DNA of 64,000 nucleotides from a virus: IMG/VR virus record IMGVR_UViG_3300010885_064105, positions 58,363 to 122,362 of that record; one strand, 5' to 3'. Shown piece by piece: positions 1 to 13,700 of this stretch (position 1 is its first letter; each line of letters starts with the position of its first letter). The notes under the pieces were generated by a model. It saw only the letters and a program-made list of their open reading frames with translations, ran no database searches and was not told where the DNA came from. The position numbers and the translations under genes were made by a program.

Positions 1-1771
1 AACCCAAAACTATATTACCACTACCAAAAACATCCATACGTTTATCTGAGTTATTAAAAACAAGAGAGTCTTTACCAACGATTAATGAATTGCTCCCTGC
101 TGCACCAATATTATCTCCAATAATGTAGTTAGAATTACCTATACTATAGGATTTTGAAGAATGACGCAGATCATTGAATGAGCCTATTACAGTGTCGTTC
201 GAGCCGGATACTGAGTTTTTATTTCCAACTATATTATTAGATAATCCACCATATTGAGCATTATTAATACCAGCAATAACACTGTTATTAAGAGGAATAT
301 TCATAACCTTAGCAATACCACTAATATTACCAGCAGTATTTATATATGCGCCAGTTTGATTGTTGAGAATACCTATAATAATATTATTATTACTATTAGA
401 TCCTGCTGAATTAGTATTGCCAAGGAATACTGTATTATTTATTGAACCACTAGCATTGTTCTGGTTTCCAACCAATAAAGAATTAGTTATGTCTTTTATA
501 ATATTATTTTGACCAACTAATAAAAGCTTGTCTGGTACCCCTCCACTATTTATGGTATTATTAATACCAAGTAATATGCTATCAGACAGTCCTTGTTGAT
601 TAGGATTATTATTGTTGCCGATACCTATAATCATGGATCTAACAGCATCGTTGGAACCTATTCTATTGCCTATAAAAATTCCGCTATTAATATTAGATGC
701 TGTTTGATAAGACCCAATACATATTAGATTATTTCCGCTAACTATATTTTGATTACCATAAGAAAGATTATTATTACCAGTTAAATATACTAATGAACCT
801 ATGAGATTATTATTACTGCCAGATACTGAAGTGTCGTTCCCTATATAAATATTAAAATCGCCAATATTAGAAGCATTAGAGCCCAAAACTATTCCTGAGA
901 TTCCAGAAGCGGTTAGCCCTTGAGCCAAGCCAACGGTTGATGAAATACTAGCATTATTATTACTACCCAATAAAATATTATGCAGTCCTGTGATATTAAC
1001 AAAATTACCTAATAATGTATTATTAGATCCACTGGTAACAATTGAGTTTCCTACGTTTATACCAGAAACTCCAGAAAATACTGAATTATTAGCAAATAGA
1101 AATACTCCGTCTCCGTTTACAATATTACTATTGCCAATAATTATTCCACTATTAATTTTACCAGTATTGAGAGACCCAATATTATTATATAAAGTTCCAC
1201 TTAATTCATTATAGTTACCAACAATATTATAAGAAAAACCAGAAACAGAATTATTACCCCCTAAAGTAACATTAGCTAAATTAGCTACAAAAACAGGTTT
1301 ATTTATACCAGTTTGATCAACTGTAAAAATAATTTCCCCACTTGTTGATCCTGTATTTGGGTCTAAGATTTTAGATAATATTTGACCATAATATATTTCA
1401 TTATAATTAGTATCTCTACCAGCAAGATTTATAATAGATGGATAACTGCCACTTACTGGCTGTGTTTGTGGATTGTGTACCAGTAACAAAGTGACTCCGG
1501 TAGGACAGTTAGTAATGCTCTCTATAATTAGGCCATCTTTTGAGCATGGAGTAACTATGTGTAAGACAGCGTCTGGCAAACCAGTATTAATTCCCAGTCT
1601 TCCGGTAGAAGCATCATAAGTGAGACTAGAATTACCAGTAGAAGATATTTGAAAATCAATATTTTGCTTATTAGCATTAAAAACTGTGCTAATTCCCGAT
1701 GTTTGTGATAATGTTATATCAGGATTAATGCCGCTACCAATAACCAAATTATCTGTAATATTATAGCTCAT
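1..1771 (-). CDS. YadA-like beta-roll tail fibre or distal tail adhesin (3' end beyond window)
   Basis: The frame runs open from an ATG at 1771 to the window edge, so the C-terminus is missing. About 590 residues are visible. After an N-terminal part that includes the fibre-type motif GRLGINTGLPDAVLHI, the protein becomes a long series of short repeats of the type G-N-x-N-x-V-S-G and L-L-G-S-N-N. These are typical of the left-handed parallel beta-roll of YadA-like trimeric adhesins. Its ATG overlaps the TGA of the tape measure gene (ATGA), which suggests coupled translation and a place at the distal end of the tail. The same repeat type occurs in the 4126-aa adhesin of this window. I infer a trimeric fibre or adhesin. 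The receptor is unknown and the C-terminal tip cannot be seen. Confidence 0.75.
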   Translation of the reverse strand, partial: MSYNITDNLVIGSGINPDITLSQTSGISTVFNANKQNIDFQISSTGNSSLTYDASTGRLGINTGLPDAVLHIVTPCSKDGLIIESITNCPTGVTLLLVHNPQTQPVSGSYPSIINLAGRDTNYNEIYYGQILSKILDPNTGSTSGEIIFTVDQTGINKPVFVANLANVTLGGNNSVSGFSYNIVGNYNELSGTLYNNIGSLNTGKINSGIIIGNSNIVNGDGVFLFANNSVFSGVSGINVGNSIVTSGSNNTLLGNFVNITGLHNILLGSNNNASISSTVGLAQGLTASGISGIVLGSNASNIGDFNIYIGNDTSVSGSNNNLIGSLVYLTGNNNLSYGNQNIVSGNNLICIGSYQTASNINSGIFIGNRIGSNDAVRSMIIGIGNNNNPNQQGLSDSILLGINNTINSGGVPDKLLLVGQNNIIKDITNSLLVGNQNNASGSINNTVFLGNTNSAGSNSNNNIIIGILNNQTGAYINTAGNISGIAKVMNIPLNNSVIAGINNAQYGGLSNNIVGNKNSVSGSNDTVIGSFNDLRHSSKSYSIGNSNYIIGDNIGAAGSNSLIVGKDSLVFNNSDKRMDVFGSGNIVLG

Positions 1772-4700
1772 GCTATTGCTCCATCTGTTTGTTTGCTTAT
1801 GCTACTCATGGCTTTATTAACTTCTCCCACAATCATGTTTCTAATACCTTCTTGCATACCTTGTAATGCTCCGGCTCCGTTAATGACAACATCAACTTTA
1901 TGATTTCCTTGAATATTAATAACTTCTGGTAATTTTAGGCTATTTAGTTGTTGAATAAACTTGCCAAATGTTGCTGTAAACTGACTTAATCCATCAAAAT
2001 TTAGGCCCATATCTTTATTATTAGATACACCACCGCCTCCTCCAGAAGTTTCATCGGTCATGCCCCCATTAGCTCTATATATTGGTTTTTTAAGTTGTAT
2101 TGGCCCTCCAGCTTCTTTATAGACTACATGGCCTCCTTGATTATATTTCTTACTATTAATTTGTTGTAATAAATCTAAATTATTTTGAGCTGCCTGTTTA
2201 TTGACTACAAACTCTCCGGGCGTTAACATGGCGGGGACAGTATCACTACCCCTTGGTTGATAAGGAATTAGCATTCCATTATTAGCATAAATTATTCCTC
2301 CAGAGGCATGGCCAGCAGCATTTTGACGATTGCTATTTTGGGCTAAAAATTCTGGATGTTTTTGACCTAAAATTTTCCAAGCATTATCTAATACTAAGCC
2401 CTGAGCATGTGCTGCTTCAACTTGCTTGGAAAGTATTGCTAAGGCAGTTTTACCACTTGTGCCAACTATTCTACCTCCTATTGCAGGATATCTACTAAAT
2501 TGAAATAATGCTTGTTTAGATCTATTATAAATACCTTCTAAATATTTAAATTGTCTTTGATCTTTTAAGTACATCTCCTTAGCGGCCTTATATACATCTT
2601 CTGGAGACAAAGACATAAAATGCTGTTCATAGAATTCTGATTTTGCTTTCGCATCTTTATCCTCATCAAGAGCTGATCTAACAGAGCCAGGCATAACTAG
2701 TTCAAATTTATCTGGATTAGCATTTACTTGTTTTTCTAGTTCCTCGAAGATTTTTACTAATGGAGATCTATTATTATCTGCCCTAGCGTCTACGTTGGCT
2801 CTGTAAGCCTCTTCCCTAGCGTTTAACATTTGATCATATGAAGTAGTTTTATTTTTTCTAGCTGTTGCTCTATCTTCACGAGCAGTTTTTTCAGCTGCTC
2901 TACGATCTTGGTATGCTTGTTGTCTTTGTTCTAATGTTTGTTTTGGTGGTCTTGGTGGGGTATATCCACCCCTTGGCCTATAGATAGGATCAATCACTCC
3001 TCCATTAGAATATCCCTGGACTCCATTATTTATAGATTGTAGTAATGATAAATTTTTAGACGTAGCCTTAGCATTAACAACAAATTCTCCTGGTGTTAGC
3101 ATAGCAGGAACAGTATCGGTGCCGCGAGGCTGATAGTTTACTAGTGTTCCTTGTGAAGCATAAATTATACCACCTTTATTTTTATTAATAGGCAGCTTTG
3201 ATGCATCAAATCCATCTTGAGCATAAACAACGCCACCTCTATTAAATCTCATTGGGATAGGTGTTGTCTCATCATATAATACTTCTGGCGGTCTAGGCAT
3301 TTGAGCTAAATTAGCTCTTTGTTCTGGAGTTGAGAGAGTCATAATCTCCTCACGAACAGCTTTTATATAATCTAATTCTTTTTTTGCCCAATCATTTTGA
3401 GATTGTAAGACTTGTGTCCCTTGCTTATTTGTCGTATTAGATATTCCAATGGCTGCTGGGTCAAACTGTGATGTTCCGTCTACAGTTGTTCCATCAAAAA
3501 TATTTCTTTTTTCGTTATTAGCTTGATTATGGCCTAAGACATCTATCGCATTTTGTGTATTATTTACAATTTGTTTTAAATAACTTGTTCTTTCCCAAAT
3601 TCTATCACTAACTCTCTGAGTTTGTAAGAGTTGTGTGTTGGTTAGCTGCAAATTAGCATTTGGAACAGCTCCGGGAGGCACTGCTCCTCCAGTTCCATTG
3701 ATTTCCTCCATTATCTTTTTTGCTTTCGCAAGAACGGTATCATCGGCATCTGAACTATAGCTATTTTTATCAAATCTTTTAGGTTCAAAAGCTATTTGAT
3801 ATATTAGCTCGTCTAAGACAATATCACTATCACTTTTGCGATTATTATTTTCATCTAAGTTTAATTTTTGTTTTCGCCATAAGACTGAGGCTTTTTGTAC
3901 TGTATCTTTTACCTTATCAAAGTTAGTATTTGCTTGGATATCTTCCAAAGCTTTTTCCCTAGACTGAGCATTAACCAACATAATATCAGAAGGATAAATA
4001 TCCATTAAATTATCTATAGGCATGCCAAATTTATCCATAGGCTTCCCATCACCATTAACACCTATCCAAGAATTGCTTTCATTAGTACTTTGTGCTTTGT
4101 TTTCCATCCTATTAACATTTTTTCGTCTTAGTAATCCTACTAAACCTCCATTAGCAGAATAAATTACCCCTCCTTTGCTTTTATTGATGCTTTGTAATAG
4201 TGGTAGATTTTGTCTTGTTGCTTGAGCATTAACAACAAATTCTCCCGGAGTCAGCATCGCTGGCACTGTATCGGTACCACGAGGTTGATAGTTGACTAGT
4301 GTTCCTTGTGAAGCATATATCATGCCTCCTTTTTGTTTCGCCTGTATTGGTCTAACATCTCCATCAATAACCTGTAATGATCCCATAGGTGTTGGTATAC
4401 CAAACCGCGGATCTGTAGCGTATCCAACATTACCCTGATGAGCGTCTTTCCATTCGTACCCCTTTTCTCGTAAATATTTTTGCATTTCAGCACCGACATT
4501 GCCGGTTTGAAATTGTTTTTGAGCTTCTGGATCAAGCGTTTGAGTTCTTTGTTGAAAGCCTACAGTATATGGTCCTATATTTTGTCTTCCTGTATATCCT
4601 GCTACGCCTGGAACATCGGAAGGTAAAGACAAAGCTTCTAAATCAGGAGACTTTAAAATATTTTGAACATCACGATTTTGTGTATATCCAAGTTTAAATA

Positions 4701-7700
4701 CTTTTCCATTACCAGCATCAAAAACCATCGATTCTCTACCAGATCCAACAAATTTCATAGAAGATGGATCTATACCAGCATCTCGCAGATATTTGTCTAC
4801 TTCTTTTAACATTCCGGGTTTTGCATTTCTACCTGCTAATAACGAACTGCCAGTATATCCTACCTGCCTATCTGAAAGTAATTTCTGTATATTTCCTTCA
4901 GTTACAGAATCTGGTTTCTTTGTCATAAATACTGGCATCCGTGGATCTTCATCAGTTTGTTGCTTTACAAAAGGTTTTTTGATATACTCTAAAATTTTAC
5001 CAAGAATACCTTTGGATGAGGAACTAGATGGTACAGCAGGCTGTGACACATTGGAGTTTGATGTGGTTCCTCCCAAACTAGATGATAAAGGAGCTAATTG
5101 TAGCTTTGGGTTTGATCCAGCATTAGTGGATTCGTTACCAAAACTATCCTGATTTGATATTGGCTTAGGTCTAGACATACTGTTTGTAGACGCATTCTGA
5201 AGAGCATCTTTTGGCGACGAGACTCTGCGTCTTAAACCAGCATCAGTAGTAGCATTATCTAAAGTATCTCCAGTCCTAACCATTGGTCTAGTAACATTTG
5301 ATGTTGTTAAATCATTAAGAGTATTAGGGTTAGAAGCTCCATAACCAGGAACAGGAATGTTCGGTCTTTGTCCAGTTAGTGGTGTTCGTGATCCTTTTAC
5401 TCGTTGCATTAATCTAGGCTGCTGATGACCTGCTCCTCCGGTACCCGCCCAACCTTGCGCAATATTTTCGACCATTTGCCAAGCCATTCCAGCATTTTTA
5501 TACCATTCAGGTAGATTTTCGTTCAAGCCGTACTCAATTACTCTTTGTTGTCTTTCAGTTTCTGATTCTTTTCTTGTTCCAAACCAATAGGGAATGTCTT
5601 GAGGTGTCTGTTCCCAAACCTTACTATCGATAGCTCTCTGTGTGGTAGCACTAACTTTTTCTGGTGCTCCTATTGATGCTCCAGCTAATCCTGGTTTTGG
5701 CTTAACATCTGGCTTATATGGTTTATGTGGTTTTCTAAAATCTTGGGGCAAATCGAATAAAGTAGGCATTCTTTGTTTTGATGGATCAAATCCATCTTGA
5801 GCATAAACTACTCCGCCATTATTAAAAAAAGAAGGTGGGCGAGATGGGTTGATTCCTTCGATAACGTCTTGTAACCTATAGTTTTCCCCTTGAGCATTGC
5901 GCCATTGTGTAGTTAAAATCTCTTTTAGTTCTATTCCAAATAATGTATACCTAAGCTCACGATCTCTCCCGCCAAAACTTATTTCATCAAGGGTAAAACG
6001 ATTAGCTGTAAATATTTGGTCTAAATAACGCTGTCTCTGCCTTATTCTTTGTTTAACTAGCTCTCTAGCAGCTATTTTTGACCTATCTGTTATATGACTG
6101 TCGATATATCTCTTACTCTCAACTATTTTTGCATCAACGTCCAAGTCTTCATGAAACATATTATTATTAAAAATATCATACATATCTTTATGATTTATGA
6201 TATCTCTAGCTGCTTTTAATCCAATACGACTTGTAAATCTTTGTAAATCTCTATTATTTTCTAAAAAATCTCTATTATTAGGAAGACCTCCTTGTTGTAA
6301 ATAAGCAATGCCTCCCTTGCTCTTATTTATGGTCTGTAATAATGGAAGATTTGCACTAGTAGCCCGAGCATTAACTACGAATTCTCCTGGGGTCAACATT
6401 GCTGGAATAGTATCTGTTCCTTGTGGTTGATAATTTACTAACTTCCCATTCGCAGCATAAACTATTCCCCCATGATTCAATCCATATGATGAACTTCTTG
6501 ATAAATTATTTGAAAAATAATTAGGAATATTTGACAAATAATTATCAGTAGGAATATTTTCTTGAATATCTCCTAATCCCATATCAATTTTATTATTTAA
6601 TAAACTTATTTTATCGTTTAATATTTTGCCTTGTTTATGATTTAATATAACGTTATTATTAATAGTATCGAGATTAGATTTAATCTTATCAGAATCTTTT
6701 ACTTTACTTAAGATTTTAGGAACTAAAGATGCTACTGCTGAGATTTTAGATAGATCACTATTTGAGGAGCTATTGGATGATCCTATCAAATCTCCATTAG
6801 CAGCATATACAATTCCACCACTACTATAAGTTTTAGCTCCACTATTAATAGCATGTAGCAGTGGTAAATTTTGTTGGGTGGCCGCTCTATTGATAACAAA
6901 CTCTCCGGGAGTCAACATTGCAGGAACAGTATCAGTTCCTCTGGGTTGGTAAGGGATAAGCATTCCTTTATTAGCATAAATTGGATTTTTACTAATATCT
7001 TTTAATCTATTTCTATACTCCTTCTCTTGATCTGCGGATGGCTTTGATAAACGACCAGTTTCGCCGGAAGGTATCAGGGTGTTATACATATCAACGTGTC
7101 GAGCAAGAGTTGGATCAGGCACATCGTAATAGTCTTTATACTGCCCACGCCATAACTTGTTATAAACATCTGGTTCAAAGTATTTCGCTTTAACGAGAAG
7201 TTGTTCTATTAAAGTATTTTTTGTTAATTCTTTTTTAGCTGATCTTTTTTTAGCGTTTGATTTTTGACTTAATGCTGCTGCTGTAGTTCTTTCTTTGTCT
7301 TCGCCTATTTCCTGAGAATTAAGCTCATTATTTAATTTATATATTTTGTCTAAGGAGTCTTTGCTATTCGGATTATCAAACTTAGAAACTGGCTTATAGT
7401 CTTGCCATATGGTTTTAAATATGTCTTCTGGAATTCCTGACCTTTTAAGGGTCTTCTCGTAATTAATATCAGGGTTATGCAGCAGATCTTGAGGAGTAGC
7501 AAGACCTTGAGTATATGCCTTATTAACCACTCCTGGAAATAGCAAAGAATCTTGCTTAATTTTAACCATAACATTACCAAGATTTTCCTCAACTTTGGGA
7601 GAGAGACCCCAATCACTATTATCCTTATTTAAGGAAGACCCTATATTTGCTAAGATTGTTCTTTTATTTATCTTATCTAGCTCAGAAACCCCTGTGATTT

Positions 7701-10700
7701 TTCTAAGAGCATCTATCTGTGGTTGTATTACTTCTCTTTCTGAGAAGTGCGAAGCCTTAGAGAAAGAAACTGGGTATAATTCCTTAAAATCTTGTTTTAA
7801 TAAATTTTTTACTGATGAGATGGTAGTTCTATCTATTTTATCATAGGCTAATTTCTGAGCGCCTCTAGGATCTCTTTGTGTTCCTAGTGTATCTCCTAGT
7901 TCTTTTGCTTCTCGATCTGTTTCTATATCAAGATATTCTAGTGGTTTACCAACCATATCTGAGAATTCATGTTGTTCGATATATCCGGTGTTGTCTTTAT
8001 CAATATTTTTAAAATAGTCTTTTAGAGTTCTAGGTTTGAAATTATCTGTGGCATTTTTATCCCTAAGACCCAAGCCTTTTAATGCTGAAGAATAAGCTCC
8101 CATTAATGCGTCAAATGTGGAAGCCCCAAAAAATCTTTGCAGTTCGGGTTCTTTCTCAGGACGAAATTGATTCCATTCTTCAAAAGAGATTTTACCATCC
8201 CTATTAGTATCCCATAGTTCAATGCCACGAATAGCAGAGTTTCCACGGCCATTAGCCATCCTGGCCCTATTGGAAGTTTCTCTTCGCTCATCTGAAGTTT
8301 GCTCTCCGTTTGGTCCAGACCCAGGTATTGCAGAATTATCTGCTGGCGTTAATGTTTTTACTTGTCCTGATCTTGATACGTTATTTTCTCTTTCTTCAAA
8401 ATTTTCAGGAGTTCTGGTCTGGTCTTTATATACTAAGTTACGATCTCTTCTTGCCATATCTCCGGTAAAGTTAGTTTCTCCTTTTCTGACTGAAGTCTCA
8501 GATCCAGAAAATAATGATCTAGCTTTGATAAGATTATTAATACCTTGGATTCTAGCAGACTGAGCTAGTAGAGAATAAATAAGAGACTTGCTTTTACCCT
8601 CTTTGGTTTCTCCCTTTAATCCAGTCATAAAGGCTTCTGGACCATTCTTAATAAGGTCCAAAATAACACGCGGCCTCTCTGCATCAGCAGCATCCCATTC
8701 CTCACTAGCCTTTGGAACAGGTACCAAATCAGCTACTTTTTCAGATACTGTTTTTACATTATTTTCGAGCCAAGATACTAGATTTTCCGTATATGGGGTC
8801 TTTTTCTTAGCAAGAATATCTTTTACAACATCAGCAACATTAATTTCATCAAAATTCATATTGAGATGAGGAGGCATCGTGATTTGACGACCATCTTTAC
8901 TTTCTGTTAACTCTTCTTGTCTTAGATTTACTCTGTTTTTTTGTTGCTGTCTCTGTTTTTTCCATTCGCTCACGGTGCTGTTTAGTAATGCTGCTGGTGA
9001 CTCATAATGATTTCTATTTTTAAACTCTGGATTATTATTTTTCCCCATAGGCTTCTGATCAGAAAGAATATCTCTTAGATTTTCTAGATCAGGAGTTAAA
9101 TTTTTAACAACTCTTGCAGCAGATGATTTTGCCTGGAGCTTGGCTTTTGTTGTTGTCCATTTGACCAAATCTTTCGGCTGAAGGTCTCCTCCAACATCAG
9201 GATCTATTAATCCTAAAATTCCGTCCGTTTTTGAAAGATGGCTAGTAAAATCAAATCCAGTAAGACGATTATCTTTATTATAATCTCTATATTTAAAACC
9301 TTTAACAAAATTATATGATAGACTTTGGAGACTCCTTAAATCATTAGCTTCTCTTATTTGAGTTAAGGTCTTATAAAAAGAAGCGTCGCTAAAAAAGCGC
9401 ATACTATTATCATCGAAGCTTAAATTATTTAACGAAGTTAACCAGTCTGGCATCGTGGTTCTTAGGGTCAAATAGTCATATATACCAGAGTTAATCCTAT
9501 ATTTTTTATCAAGATCATCACCATTCTCAGGAGTTCTATTTCCCGTTAATGGATTGATTGATCTATGAGAAAATTGTGCTTGGTCATCAGATAATTCAAA
9601 CCTACCGTATGAAACATCATTTGGTTGTCCTCCCCTACTAAGATAAGCCACTCCCCCACTACTTAATCCTTGAACTCCTCCATTATTAATAGACTTTAGT
9701 AGAGGTAAATTTTTAGCAGTTGATCTTGCGTTAACGACAAATTCACCAGGAGTTAACATTGCCGGAACAGTATCCGTGCCCTTGGGAGCATAAGGAATTA
9801 AAGCCCCAGTAGATGCATATACTATGCCACCACTAGCTAAAGTTCTAGCAACAGTAGCTGTGGTTTTATATCCTTTTATATATCTATCTAATTTTCCAAT
9901 ATTTTTATGATAATTATATTCTCCTAGTATTCTTCTATAATAAGAATATGCAGACTTATACTGTGAATTAATTCCTTTAGCTCCAGTTATTCTGGTTCTA
10001 AATGGGAATTTATCATTTTCTCTAGCCGTGTCACTAACTTCACGTCCTGTAAATTTTTTCCCGTTATCTGGAACAGCATCTGGTCTTGTTTCTGTTATAG
10101 GAGCAAACTTTCGGCCAAATAAATCAAGTATAGAATCGTCTATTACTACAGATCTTTGAGTTCTCTTATTAGCATCTTCTGGAGTTTCGCCTTCTTTGGG
10201 CTCAGCGTCTTCATTAACTAAACTTGGTACTATATCATTTTTATAGCCTTTACGAACAGCTTTCAAGGTATCTATAATATCTCCAAGTTTCTTATTTGAA
10301 GATTGTCCAGGTAGCGGCTTATCAAGTTTAAAGTTGATTGTTCCAAATTTATCTAAATTAGTGATACTCATCAATTCATGCATACTCTCAATAGACTGTC
10401 TATAATTATCTATTAGATCGCCCTTTATAATATCTCCGAGAGGAATATTTTTATTTTTTCCGGTAACTAATCTAGAGTATGAATCATATGCTATTTCAGA
10501 AGATGTATATAATTTTTGACCAATATTATTAATTTGTGCGTCTAATTTAGCTTTTTCTTTGGGGTCTTTTGGTAAAGAAACTCTATTTCCACCAACTATG
10601 CCTGTGGTATCTCGCGAATCCAATGCTGTTGTTCGTTTGCCTTTTGTATAAATAGCTGATGTGGTAAATAGCTTCTTATCTGGAATTTCTGGATTCTTAC

Positions 10701-13700
10701 CACTTTTAATTAAAGTATCTAAATATTCTTTATAACTAAGCTCATCCCAATATTTTGGTAGATTACCTACATCCTTAGGTTTCACAACTTGTGGTTTTGG
10801 TGGAGTAGTTTCAGCAGTTTTAGGTTCATCTTTATTGGGAGAAGCTGCCGCCTCTGCTTTATCTGCGACAGCAGGAACAGTCTGAGCTTCTGGCATATCA
10901 TATGGTTGAGCTTTCTTTTGTTCTATTTTTCTATCTTTTATCATTCTAGCTATCATGATAGCAGTTTTTGTTAATCCATAAATAGTTTTAAATCCTGGTC
11001 TTCTAGGACGAACAGCAATATCATCTAGTTTATCTTTTAGTCGCTTAAAATCTGATGGGTCTATATCATATTTTTGTGCTATTTCATCCAGAATAGATTG
11101 TTTTTGTCTAGCAGCTGCTTCATTTAGTGGGTTTTTACTAAGAATATCATATTCTTTATTAAAATATTCATCAAACATTTTATTAGCGTCTAGTTTACCA
11201 AAATCATCGCTAACATCTATTCCTAGTCTAGAAAAAGTTTCTTTAGCCTGCGACTGTGCAGCAATGTATATGGGTGAATTATCTGTTAGTTTTGTTAAAA
11301 GAGATGGATCAACATAGTCTGGACTAGATTTCAATAAATCGTCAAAATGAAATTTAGCTGCTTGGTTTCGCACGTCTCCTGTTTTTTGTATGGCAGAGGC
11401 GATATCTCCGGCAGCCAATGAATCATATTTTCTTAATATTCCTTTATTATAAGCCTCTCCAATTTTACTATTATATTCATCTCCAATAATTTTCATATTT
11501 TTTAATAAACTATCTATCTTGGCTTTGTTCTCAGCCTTCTCAGATTTTTTGCTTTTTGATTTGTTAACCTTCTTAGAGTTAGAAGCAGCTTCTTTACCTG
11601 TTGATTCAGCAAGATCATCAACTGTTTTTTCGATGGGTATAGTATCATTACCTACTTGTATAAGTTTATTCAGCGAAGATCCGGATTTAATGGCTTCGTC
11701 TATTGCTTGTCTTGTTAATTTTTTCTTTACTAGTCCACTTGCTGATTTTGTTATAAAATCATCAGCAAATCCACCCATTGCTATATCTGCTGCAAATCCT
11801 GTCCACTGACCTATTTCGTAAGATTCGGGATATTTTTCAATTTTTTTATTTATATCTTTTTTCCACGATGAAGGAAATCCATTGTATATCATTTCATTAA
11901 TAACTTGTCCTATTTGATCTCCAACTATTGCTCCACCAATAGTACCTCCTATTTGTGCTGCTGGAGTAAATGGCGCAGTGAGAGCAAATCCCACTCCTCC
12001 ACCTGCCAAGCTTAATAATGCAGGTATAATTTGTTGTGCTACTCCATAACCAAAAGCCTTACTATTAAACGGTCCGACACCCAAGCGTAATTTATTATTA
12101 TGTGCTTCGAGGTCATATGTTGCCTGACTAAAAGGATAATTAGGATCTCCACTATAAAAGTTTTCTTCTAAAGTATTACGAGCTCCCCATTTGCTTTTTT
12201 GTTTACCAATCTTATTAGCTGCCTCATAAGTTTGAATAAATTGTATTTGTGATATCCTGTCTCCATTATTTAATTGGAACGACCCATTTAGTTTTTGTTT
12301 CTGAGGATTAATATTATTATATTTTTTCTGAGCATCAAGAGATAAATAATTATCAATATGACTATCATAGTCTGTGTTATATTCTTCTAATTCTTTCTTT
12401 GTTAATTTATTATCTGCTCCTTTCCTATAGTCTGCCATATATCTGAGAATACTATTTTTAGGCATCTCATTATCTTCTAAAATACTATTTTTATCAATAT
12501 CTAAACTATCAAATATATTTGTATCTAAAGGCTTAAAATGTTCTTTTACAGTTAAACCGCCACGAGCTAAATAAACAGGTCCCCCATTACTATATGCTTT
12601 AGCTCCACCATTATTAATAGCATGTAGTAGTGGCAAGTTACTTTGTGTTGCGGCTTTATTGATAACAAATTCACCGGGGGTCAGCATTGCTGGAACAGTA
12701 TCAGTACCACGAGGCTGGAAATTGATGTGTTGACCTTCTTGAGCATATACTACGCCACCGGTAGCAAATCTTAACGGGTCTTTAGATGCATTTGGGTCTG
12801 TGACAGCTCGGGCCTCTGCATTTAAACCAGCTTCTCGTCGTTGAACAAACCACTTGTCTGTTGGTAAACTTCCATAACGAGAAGCAAAACCTAATGTAGT
12901 ATGAGCAATATTACCCTTAGTATATGCATCTTGACCATCCTGACCGCTAAAAGAATCTATAACTTGCTGAGTACGTTTAGCATTATCAGGATCAACATTC
13001 TTATCAAAAAAATAATCTTGACCTTCCCATGCTCCATTTCCACCATACCAATTATACAACGATGTCATATTCCCATATAAGAATCTTTGTGTATTAGGAT
13101 CAAAATATGACATACCTACCTGATCTGTTGCATTGATCATATCCGTAGTAAGTTTTTCAATAATGTCCTTACGAGTATCCTTACTTGGAAATTCATTATA
13201 TGGATTAAATGCAATATTAACTAAATCATTATATTTTTCTGGTATGGCTTTATCTGCCGATACCAGACTTAGCGTACCATTAGCACCAACAGTTTTTATC
13301 TTGGCTCCTTCTAATTGCTGGCCTAAAATAGCCTTATAATCCCCAGATAATGCCGTTGAAGAAATTCTACCAAATAATGATGCTCCTCCAAGAGATCTAA
13401 ATAGATCTTCTGCATTCAAGTTTAATTTTTGAAACTGACCTATCATTCGTGTATCACCACTGGCCAAACCTGTAAATGCCATAGCAGCACCAGATCCCAA
13501 TGTGAATAATTCTTTTAGCTGCTGATAAATATTGGGATTCCTTGTCATAGGAGCCAATTTGCTCAAATAGCCTCCAAAATTATTAAATATTCCACTAGTA
13601 TATCCTGCTGCTTGTTGAGCTACGCCAGAATTTTTAAATGGTTTTTGTATTATTCCACGGATACTGTTATATAGCCAATTTCCAGGTAATCCTGGAACTC

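Noticed and set aside
8103-8291. Short minus-strand frames within the tape measure gene
   Set aside because: They lie in other frames of a confirmed long reading frame and carry no recognised motif.
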